Positions 24,904-36,900 of a stretch of 64,000 nucleotides of DNA are shown here, in pieces. The notes beneath the pieces were generated by a model. That model was not told the DNA's origin. It did no database searches and saw only the letters and a list, made by a program, of their open reading frames with translations. This DNA is from Gordionus sp. m RMFG-2023. Lineage: Eukaryota; Nematomorpha; Gordioida; Chordodea; Parachordodidae. The stretch covers positions 45,361,561 through 45,425,560 of the forward strand of contig NC_088775.1 in assembly GCF_954871325.1 (NCBI RefSeq), given 5' to 3'. A program made the translations under genes and the position numbers. Numbering within the stretch: the stretch's first letter is position 1; each line of letters opens with the position of its first letter.

Positions 24904-27900
24904 CTTTTTTTGTCATAAATAAACAGATATAAATTAATTTGATTTAGGTAAACAAGATATTTATATATGTTACCGACAATGTGCATAGGAAATAGGTGTA
25001 AATAATATTCTAAAACATCTGAAATTTATAGGGCAGGTAATTACCCAAGCTGAAATATTTTTCCGGCAAAATCCAATTTATCAAATATAAAAAACGCTAT
25101 AAATAAATTATTTAAAGTTGGAAAATAACAAAACAATTTGTTGAAGGCGTTTTGGGGATCTGATTTTGTCTAAAATGTGTACTAGTATGAATAAAATACC
25201 TGTCTTATAAATTTCAAATAATTTTTAGAAATTTTTGAGTTCTTAATTAAAATTTATGTTAAAATTACATAGAATGATTGAAATATTAACCAAGCACAAT
25301 TCACATATTGCCTGAATATGCACATAGACGATAACATATACTGCTTTAAATCAAATTAGATTGGCATAAATTTTCATAGCTATAAATTTCTATAACTTTT
25401 CCAGAGAATAATGTGAGAAGGTCTTAAGTTAAAATATAAAAACATGCCCTGTATATTAAGGATTAAATCAATAAATGATATCAATAATTATAAAGACATT
25501 TATTTTATTAAATAGTTTACAAATCAAAATGAATGTCATTCAACATTCGTGAATCGAATATCACTACTTAAATTCATAAATTTTTCAGATAGGTTAAAGG
25601 TTTAAATCAGTTTTCATATTTAATATTATAAACTAATGTTTTGTGTTCAAAATCAAAAATTTAGTTACATCTCAATTAAATAATCCGCTTAAGCAATTCC
25701 TTTGAATAAAAAAAAATCAAATTAATAAAGATAAGTTCTATGATTAAAGTGTCTAAAATATGGTCGAGTAGGCTGAAACTATTTGTGATATCCCATACAG
25801 ATCAAAAAATACTCAATCTAACAATTCTCCCACCAAAATAGATAGGAAATATTTTACAACTCAACAAGATTTGAAATGTTTGAAAAAATGACGAAAAATA
25901 GGCATAAATGTGCCCGCGGTATATTTCCGAATTGAATTCAATGCTAAAACAATCATTTTATTATTACTTGCAATAAAAAAAATTTATACTTTAAAGGTAA
26001 TTAAATTTAATATCTTAAAAAATCTTTTGTTCTGTCATTTTTGGGAAGAAAAATCGGACTCAAAAGAACATAAATTCTGGAATATGCAGATATTTTTTAG
26101 TGATATAAACAGATTTGCTCTTGAGTACTCAATTGTAAAGAATTTTGCAATTAAAGTCATTTGAAGCATAACTGCCTTAAAGGAAATCTCTAACTCCTAA
26201 AAAATGTTATGTTATGGGGTTGTATGATGAAAAAAGGTTTAGATAGTTTTTCTGAAGGAATTATTCACTCAGCTAAATATCAAGATATTTTATAGGACTT
26301 CATTGATTTGACAAATTTATTGTTTTTCCAAAGGCCATTTTATTTTTCCATAAGACAATGCGCCATAATAATTTAAAATCGACTAAAAAATTTTGTTAGA
26401 TAACGGTTGGGATTTACTAGAGTGGTTTGCATCATGCATCACGCTTTTAAACTTCATTAAAAAATATCTATGCTTTTTTAAAGAAAAGACCCAGAAAAAA
26501 GTAAACCTTCAGGAATTTTAAACAATCATTAGCGAAAATCTTGACAGCAGGAACTTAATCAGACGGAATTTTCTAAAAAGGTATGAACTTGCCCCGGGTT
26601 CAATGGGTTGCCCATAAATCGGGTTTAGTCTGAGGTCTCAAAATGAAAAACAAACAATTTTAGATGGTTTACAACCCTGCTAAAAACAAATGAATTTGAT
26701 GGGAAAAAAAATCTGCCTAAATGAATTAAACCTATCACTAGCATTAAAGCCATACCTAATCGAGTATCAGAGCTGAAATGGCCACTATTTTGATTTTCGA
26801 ACATTAATGTTCATTTTGATTTAAATATTATACATTTCATTGTATCATAAGAAACAAGAAAATAACAATTTATATTTTGTGTTTTGGATTAAATTTTATT
26901 TCTACTTTTAAAAATCAAATAATAATAATGATAATATGTATAATAATCAACTGGTATATATACTAAAACATTTCAATCAACTGGTATATGTAACAAAACA
27001 TTTAAATTAATACTCAATAAATTATTTCACAAATTTGAATAAACAACACAATTAACATTCCCCTCCTCGACAAAGCATTAAGTTGTTGCTCGGTGGGCGC
27101 ATAAGTCTGTCTGAGTCGCGTGAGTCCATACGTTTTCGTACTAAAATTGATGTACGTTATCATAATCATAAGGAATAATTGATCAAATTTGAATATATGG
27201 AATACGGAATAAAATTTTAAATTTAGAAAAAAAAAAGAATTTGGAATAAAAATTTTGGAATATGGAATGATAAATATGTAGAATTCCGTAAGAATGATAT
27301 TATATAAAATTTCGAGTTTTATTTTAAATTTTGTGTAGCGTTTTAATATTTTATTTGTAGCGTTTTAATATTTAATTTATTTTTATTTATTTTCAATCTC
27401 CGAGGTTAAAATATGCAAATATTATGCACATTTCCCTCTCTTAAAAAAAATTTAAATTTCACACAATATTTTTCTAAAATAATTATGTTTAATTTTTACA
27501 TAACTTTTTGTCTTCAAAAGCTTTATTTCAAAAACATTTTTATCATATTAAGTATTACTTATAAGGGTTATTTAAATCAATCATGTGATTTAAACCTTTT
27601 AATTTATGTTTTAATTACATTTTAATATATTTAAAATTAAAGTTTTATCTTCTTGTTTAGGATTTTTAATGGTTTATTTTTAATATATCTAAAAATTCAT
27701 CTTTAGGTTTAGTTAATTTACAACAATTGGTAATCATACAAGAAATCAAAAAAATATCAATATTTCACTAAGAAATTAAGTAAATAATTTTTTTAAGGCT
27801 TTTTATGTGTTCAAATATGTCCATTATTGATTTACATTTAAGTTATTTTAATAAGTAAATTTACAACATGCCTTTATCTCGGCATAAAATTTTAATTTAT

Positions 27901-30900
27901 AATAACTTTTCTTCTTACGTGGATTAGAATAATAAGTAATCATCATTGGTCTCACAATATAGAATTCATATAACGTCCAACTTCCATATTGGTTCTTTCT
28001 AGGTTGTCACATTAGGTTAGGTGCTGGTTATCATATTCCACTCCAACATCCAGAGCCAGGACACCATGAAGAAGGAAGCTTTTTGCATGAAAGAACGTGC
28101 TAAGGTATGATTATTGGTCATATATATAGATAAGGTAGTCATCTCAATAGGTAGTCATCTCAATAGGTAGTCATCTCAATAGGTTAAGCAGTTATCACAA
28201 TAGGTAGTCATCACAATAGGTAGTCATCACAATAGGTAGTCAAATCAATAGATAAGGTAGTCATCTCAATAGGTAGTCATCTTAATATGTTAAGCAGTTA
28301 TCACAATAGGTAGTCATCACAATAGGTAGTCATATCAATAGATAAGGTAGTCATCTCAATAGGTAGTCATCTCCATAGGTTAAGCAGTCATCACAATAGG
28401 TAGTCATCACAATAGGTAGTCATATCAATAGATAAGGTAGTCATCTCAATAGATTAAGCAATCATCACGATAGGTAGTCATCACAATAGGTAGTCATATC
28501 AATAGATAAGGTAGTCATCTCAATAGGTAGCTCACTTTTGTATATGTATATATCAGAATAATATTTGACTTATATATTTTTTTTTTAAAAAACAAGTCAT
28601 GTCCTACGAATTTAATTTAATTTTTACTTTTTTTAAATTTTAGGCAAATTTTATATATTTTCTTCTTTTTTTTTTTTACAAAAACGTAACGGGGCGCCAT
28701 GAAAGAAACACGTTATTTTTTGTGTTTTAAATAAACTTTATTTCTACTTTTAAAAATCAAATAATAATAATAATAATATGTATAATAATCAACTGGTATA
28801 TATACTAAAACATTTCAATCAACTGGTATATGTAACAAAACATTTAAATTAATACTCAATAAATTATTTCACAAATTTGAATAAACAACACAATTAACAT
28901 TTCCCTCTTCGACAAAGTAATTGAGATGACTTGTTTCTATTATGGCGCCCCGGTACGTTTTTGTAAAAAAAAAAAGAAGAAAATATATAAAATTTGCCTA
29001 AAATTAAAAAAAAAGTAAAAATTAAATTAAATTCGAAGGACATGACTTGTTTTTTAAAAAAATATATATATAGTCAAATATTATTCACTACCTTATCTAT
29101 TGATATGACTACCTATTGTGATGACTACCTATTGTGATGACTACCTATTGTGATGACTACCTATTGTGATGACTACCTATTGTGATGACTACCTATTGTG
29201 ATGACTACCTATTGTGATGACTACCTATTGTGATGACTACCTATTGTGATGACTACCCATTGTGATGACTACCTATTGTGATGACTACCTATTGTGATGA
29301 CTACCTATTGTGATGACTACCTATTGTGATGACTACCTATTGTGATGACTACCTATTGTGATGACTGCTTAATCTATGGAGATGACTGCTTAACCTATGG
29401 AGATGACTACCTATTGAGATGACTACCTTATCTATTGTGACTGCCTAATCTATTGATATGACCAATGCCTAATCTACTGAGATGACTATCTAATCTATGG
29501 AGATGACCAAGAATCAAACCTTAGCACGTTCTTTCATGCAAAAAGCTTCTATCTTCATGGTGTCCTGGCTCTGGATGTTGGACTGAATAGGATAACCAGC
29601 ACCTAACCTAATGTGACAACCTAGAAAGAACCAATATGGAAGTTGGACGTTAGGTTATGAATTCTATATTGTGAGACCAATGATGATTACTTATTATTCT
29701 AATCCACGTAAGAAGAAAAGTTATTATAAATTAAAATTTTATGCCAGATAAAGGCATGTTGTAAATTTACTTATTAAAATAACTTAAATGTAAATCAATA
29801 ATGGACATATTTGAACACATAAAAAGCCTTAAAAAAATTATTTACTTAATTTCTTAGTGAAATATTGATATTTTTTTGATTTCTTGTATGATGACCAATT
29901 GTTGTAAATTAACTAAACCCAAAGATGAATTTTTAGATATAATTAAAAATAAACCATTAAATATCCTAAACAAGAAGATAAAACTTTAATTTTAAATATA
30001 TTAAAATGTAATTAAAACATGAATTAAAAGGTTTAGATCACATGATTGATTTAAATAACTCTTATAAGTAATACTTAATATGATAACAATGTTTTTGAAA
30101 TAAAGCTTTTGAAGACAAGTTATGTAACATCTTCATTTTAGATAAGTATTTAAATGATGTGATGAGATCATTTTCTAAAAATTATCTTATGAAGAATTTT
30201 TATTAAAAATAACACTTTTTGAATTAAAACTAGGGTGTGAAATTTAAATTTCTTATTTAAAGAGAGGGAAATGTGAATAATATTTTATTTGCATATTTAA
30301 ACCTCGGAGATTGAAAATAAATAAAAATAAATAAAATATTAAAACGCAACTTAAATTATTAAAATAAAATATTAAATCGCTACAAATAAAATATTAAAAC
30401 GCTACTTAAATTATTAAAATAAAATATATAAAATGCAAAATTTAAAAAAAAACGCGAAATTTTATATAATCTTTTTTGATTTATCATTCTTACGGAATTC
30501 TACATATTTATCATTCCATACTCCAAAATTTTTATTCCAAATTCTTTTTTTCCAAATTTAAAATTTTATTCCGTATTCCATATATTCAAATTTGATCAAT
30601 TATTCCTTATGATAATGATAACGTACAACAATTTTAACAAACCTACGAAAACGTATGGACTCACGTGACTCAGACAGACTTATGCGCCCACCGAGCAGCA
30701 ACTTAATGCTTTGTCGAGGAGGGGAATGTTAAATGTGTTGTTTATTCAAATTTGTGAAATAATTTATTGAGTATTAATTTAAATGTTTTGACAAGAAAAG
30801 TACAAGTTATATTTTGTGTTTTGGGTTAAATTTTATTTCTACTTTTAAAAATCAAATAATAATAATGATAATATGTATAATAATCAACTGGTATATATAC

Positions 30901-33900
30901 TAAAACATTTCAATCAACTGGTATATGTAACAACATTTAAATTAATACTCAATAAATTATTTCACAAATTTGAATAAACAACACAATTAACAATATCTCA
31001 TATGATTTTTGATCAATATTAATTAAACTATCATTTTCTAGCCTAATAAAGTATTTTAATGGAAGAAATTTTGCATTAAAAAATAATTTGCTGAATTTAT
31101 TTAATCCACTTTTTTAATATGATTCAGAGTATATTTTTTTTAATAAAGAAAATAAATGACTATTTTTATACCTTTTTACAAATTATACTATGATCTTTGT
31201 TAACATAAAATATGTTAACTAAATCTTTAAGGATGGATGCATAAGGGGTGACTCCAATACCACCGCCTATCATTACGGCTATTTCATGCTTTGGCCAATT
31301 TTGATTGCCATCCCCATAGGGGCCATCTATATAAACCTTAATGATTTTTTTAAGAATTTATGAATTTATGGGAAAGTTGGTTAACACATTTTTAAATTTA
31401 AAAAATAATTTCACCTTTGTGTTTTTAAACGGTTCAATTTGAGCCGATTTTAAAAAACGGCTAACTTAATATTTATCAAAAAAAATATTAAGCAAGTCTG
31501 AAGATTTTGGTCATAGATGGCACAAAGGTTTGGACATCTATTAGCGAAATCTTGAGGTTTAGGGAATTTTCCTGGCTAAAATATTGAGTTAGCCTTTTAA
31601 AAATTGGCTCAAATCGAGCTGTTTAACAACATTCACATTTAAGTATATTACCCTTGGAAAACTGGATCCTTGTAGATTATTTGGATCATAAAGATTTCTA
31701 ACTTTCCAAGTCCACCGCCCTAAAGCTTTTATATGCAATGATAAAATGTCCTCGTGAGGGGCAGACGTTAATGTGAAGGCGTGATACTCTCCAGGATTTA
31801 TGTCGGGAATGGATATTTGAACCCATTGTCCAGATTTATAAGTGAAAGAATGTGGCCTATTCAAAACTATCTTGGTGACATCTGTTGTAAATAATAATTT
31901 ATAAGATAATATATCATTAATTTATAACTTTCTTAACTTGTCATTTAGGGTAAAACTATTATAAATATAAAAGTAACACCAAATCTCATAAAAACACCTC
32001 TATTTAAAATTATATGTTTAACCTGATGGCATCAATGTGGCTTTGATAACGGCCATCTCCAAATGTTTCCTATTCAAACTTATGAGTTTATCTATCATAT
32101 ACAATATAGCTGGAACCACTAAATATAAGTGAAAAGTGGGCGATGACGTAAGTCTTGCCGCACCGTGAAAAATATTCAACACGAAAAATGGCACAAAAAG
32201 TTTATGAGTTGCCCAAAAATATCGGTAGGCTTTCTGTCGCACTATTTCATGTGCAAATACATACATAATGACTGTAATTATGGTCAATATAATTCCTGTA
32301 ATACCCGTGATAGTTTGAAACGCCCAAAAGCTAAAAGGTGGAGGGATATTGTTACCCTTGAAAAACATCTAGATAATTTTAAAATATTATAATAAATATA
32401 CAAACGAGCTTTTGATTAATCTTGCAAGGTTGGCCCAATCCTTGCAAGTCATGACCTCATTATGGCTTGTGGGTAGAAAAAATATTAATGTTATATTTCT
32501 TTCCATTCTTCCCATTTGGCCTGATTGAGTATCACAATTATAAAATTGATTTTGATAAATCATTAGATTATCCGAAAATTATTGCTGAATATTTAAATTT
32601 AATGCATAATATTAGGAAAAGAATAAAATAAATGGTTTGAAATTTCCTAATCAAATTTATAAAAGGTCGGATGGACCGGACATGAACATGGGATCCCTGG
32701 AGAGCTCGGGCCAGAAACTTAATAGCACCTTTATTATGTAAAATTGTTAAACTAACTCTCTATTGAGAAAAATTGTTACATATAAAGATATAATATTTAA
32801 TTTTTTTTAAAAGCATTACTTCTTTAAATAGACACTTGAGATGTTCAAGTGGCTGAGTGGAAACGTGATACAAATTGACCAAATGCCCGGCACAATGAAT
32901 AACTACAAATATAATTCCGGTGTAGGCACATAGCTTGTGAAAGGCTAGGGCAGAGTCGAGAGGCAAGTAATTTTTGACCTTAGTTTCTCTCAATTTAGTA
33001 ATTAAATGTCGACATACTGTTAATAGCAATACACAATAAACGAAGGATATTACGTTAGCCGATGCCCGAGACACACATATACCCGCTCCCATTACTCTCC
33101 TAAGATCAGTGTGCTCCAATAATAGACAAAATCCTGTTTAAAATTTTTTTTATCATGATAATCATTTATCTGTTTTAAAAATAAATATATTTACTTACTT
33201 AACATTTTATCGGCAAAAAGCCCTGTCACAATGGCATAGAAAATTATAAGATAAAATATATTTTGGCGATTTTCTTCTATGTAGTTTGCTAATGCATCAT
33301 ATTTTTTGGCGAAGTAATTTCTTTCAAAATTTGAAATATTTTTTTCTAAGCTAAAGCTCTCGTGTCTTGAAAATAAAAATATCAAGTTTATATAAAACTT
33401 AAAATTAACGTTCAATACCTGTGTTTTGTCTTTTTCCCAAATATTTTTCCAGCTCCCTTAAAATGTATTCCACAGTTAGACCATTCTAATTCGTGATGCG
33501 ACATAAGATGAACAAAGTCTTGACATTTTAACACATCTTTATTTTCGAAGCCCGTTTGAGCCATCATAGCAGTTAAGCATGATTCAATCTCAGTATCATT
33601 GGCTTGCTCGCATTCAATAAAGCTCCTATCAAAAATATAACTTTAATTAATGATAACTAAGATCAATATAAATATTTTTATTAAAATATAGGAATACAAC
33701 AAAATAAATACAATTAAGGGTTATAACTTGAGCAAAGAAAAGAATTGACTTCTTGACAATTCTCCTTTTTGATGTATATCAAACATATCGAACATAATCC
33801 TCAATTTTTGATCAGGAGTGCCTATTTTTATATAATAGTCATCATTTTAAAATATTTAAGCATTATTAATTTGGCTCTTTATATCGTAGGGGATAGACTT

Positions 33901-36900
33901 ATAAAAGGGTAGGGAAAAAATGTTTTAAGAGGGAAAATCTCTACATCCAACCCAAAATTATTTTCTATATGAATGCTCTGATTATAATAAAATCTTAATT
34001 TTTGAAAATTGTAATTTTCTTTTGTAACTTACCATTAGCGAAAACGTAAGTCATATTTAAAAAATCTTGAAAGCATATATTTCCCGTATGTCTCTTATCA
34101 ATAACCGCAAACATTCTCTCCACAAACATGGAAGTTGGTTTCATGCCCAGGGCGTCAGCAAATTCGTATTTGTTTAATTTGGAATTCATTATGTTTTGTC
34201 CCTTAAAATCTTCTTTGTAGGTATTTTGGGGATAATTATGATTGTATTGTTCTGGATTATCGGAGTTTTGTTCTTCCAATATCTGAAATGTCTAAATAAT
34301 TTTTTTTTAAAAAATTAAGAATGCTGAATTCTATATAAAATTCTTATTTTCTATTTCAATTATATATGTCCTTGGAATTAAAAAATTAGGCATTGCTTGT
34401 CCCATATAACTTATTCCAGTGAAGATCAAAGACAGGACCGAACCTTTTTTTTTAAAGTAGGCTTTTGTCTCCTTCTTACATTTTCCCCAGTCCTATCACA
34501 ATTAGGAGCCACTTTATGGAATTCGAGGTTATGTTTTGGTAAATATAATACATTTTATAGGTGTTTAAAATAGCAAAACAAATTACCTTAAGGAATCAAG
34601 AAAATAAGAAAAAGTGGACATTATTATTGAAAAAATATTTAAGCCATTTGTATTTCATTCAGACTGAAAAATAATTAAAATTAGACACATATCTCATAAT
34701 ACCCTATTTAAATATATATATATGAATATGTCTTATTAAGGAATACATGAGGATACGGCCATGGACCCGGAGCGAACCGTAACGATCCGCGAAACCGTTA
34801 TAAACCCTTATAAATATCTGAACCTTAACCGTAACCGAACAGTTATAATTATTTTTTAAAGGAGTGAAAAGAACCATTATAAAAAAACGTTAAACCGGTT
34901 TATACCGGTTTAAAGCAAAATAAAATTTATAATTCTAATTTATTACATTATTTTCCTTGTGGTGTAATTATATATTTAACCATATTTCCGTCGTTATTTA
35001 TAATTTTAATTATTAAATGATCAAAATATATGTGTGATCTGATATCCTTATATCCTTAATAAAGTATGTATTAATTTTTTAACTATTACATAAATTTATC
35101 CGCCATCTTTTAATTATGCAAAATATCTAAATAAACAATTTGTAGATTTTTGATTTAGTTGTGTTTATTAAATTAATTTAAGTATAATATCAGGCCTTTA
35201 ATATAAATAATAAATTTGTGTTACAATATAAATTCTATTTTATCAAATAATTTTAATATATTATATTTGTCTGACCTCATTTTTTGTATTTACAGGGTTT
35301 CCCATTCAAAAAAGGAAAAGTCCCAATCAAAAAAGGAAAAGTTTCAATCATAAAAGGAAAAGGTCCGATCAAAAAAGGAAAAGGTCCGATCAAAAAAGGA
35401 AAAGTATCAAACAAAAAAGGAAAAGGTTCAATCAAAAAAGGAAAAGTGTCAAACAAAAAAGGTAAAGGCCCAATCAAAAAAGGAAAAGTGTCAATCGAAA
35501 AAGGAAAATTCCCAAAAGAAAAGGAAAATGGTCAAACAAAAAAGGTAAAGGTCCAATCAAAAAAGGAAAAGTGTCAATCGAAAAAGGAAAATTCCCAAAA
35601 GAAAAGGAAAATGGTCAATCAAAAAAGGAAAATTCCCATTCAAAAAAGGAAAATCGTTATTTTTTTAAATTTTTTTTAAAAAAATTATAAATTTTTCTAA
35701 TTTTTCTTAAATGTTTATTTATTTTTATCATTCCTTCTTATTTTATTTCTAACTTTTTGCGATTTCTTAACATTATTTGTATCTTTTCTCAATTAATTTT
35801 TCTTACTATATTTTTTCTCAATTTTTTTTCTTCTCATTTTTGATAATTCTTTTGTATTTTTAAAAATAATTTATAAATTTAGGTCCATTTTTTAACAATT
35901 CTTTACTTTTTTTTTCATCATACATATGTCGTAATTTATTAAGGGATCATAACTATCCGGGATCTTCACGGGATTCAAAGGGATCCCTTTAAAATTACAA
36001 TTTTTTAAAGGATAAATAACTATACGTTATTATCACGTTTGAACCATGATATAGAAGAATCTTATTTTTAAAAGCGTTTTCCGCGCGGTTCGTTTCGTTT
36101 TTTAATTTTATTGTTATTCGTTAATTTTTAATGTTGTTTTTTTTGGCCTTATGAAATATGATATGTCAAATATAGGGTATCAATCGATAGCTAATCAAAA
36201 GATCTATTCAACTGGAAGTCAATCTCTCCCCCATAATGGGCTGGGCTAGTTCTTAAGAGGGGGGGGGGGTGAGAAATATTTTTATCAACACAAAATATCG
36301 ATATGGGTATCAAATAAAAGCTAATTTTAATATGGTTTGACTGAAAATCTTCATTCTTAGTCTGGATGGGTATGACTTGGTCTGGAGGGGGGGGTGGGGG
36401 TTGGGGTAGAGGGGGGTGTAAAAAAAAATTTTTTGATCAAAAATATAGCATCATGTTTTAAAGTAAGCTATAAGACAGTTACAAATATTAAATATTCTCA
36501 TCTCAAAAATGGAATAAAATATAGCTTGCCCAAAGGAGGTTCACGTGCACGCAAGAAATTAAATCAAGAGCAGGAAGAATATATATTGAATTGTATATAT
36601 TTGGATTGCATTTTATCCTTAAAAAGGTTATGTGAAATGATTAAAGAAAGATATGATGTGGAAATATCAAAAAATACGGTATCAAGGTTACTCTCAGGAT
36701 TTAGGTACAGCTTTAAAAGAGTATCACTACGTTCAGTTAGAGAAAATAACGAATCAAATATAGAGATTCACAAAGAATACGCGAATTGGTTTGTAGATGT
36801 ATCATATATGAAAGAAAAATTTATATTTATTGATGAGAGCGGGTTTTCAATATCAATAAGGCAATTATATGGATATTCACAAATAAATAAAAAGGCAATT

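Larger units (their letters stand above)
26853..30993. mobile_element. Foldback-type element in Duox intron 21
   Basis: Left arm 26994-28700 and right arm 28942-30790 are inverted copies of each other, reading from CGAGGAGGGGAATGTT at the outer ends to GGGGCGCCAT at the inner tips, with a loop of about 241 bp. Each arm contains a 16-bp minisatellite. A block of about 185 bp (starting near TGTGTTTTGG and ending AACACAATTAACA) occurs three times in the same orientation: at the left edge (about 26870-27056), in the loop (about 28718-28901) and at the right edge (about 30808-30993). An inverted, truncated copy ends the right arm. Long inverted arms with internal tandem repeats and a loop recall Foldback elements. 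No transposase was found and no target duplication is certain. Open frames inside are by-products. Confidence 0.8.

Noticed and set aside
26575-26650. GGGTTCAATGG, possible tRNA B box
   Set aside because: The flanking sequence does not form acceptor or anticodon stems.
35284-35679. 131-codon lysine-rich open frame, with mirror frames at 35277-35477 and 37640-39311
   Set aside because: These frames exist because the 21-bp repeat CAAAAAAGGAAAAGTGTCAAT lacks stops in several frames; they follow repeat number and have no unique sequence.
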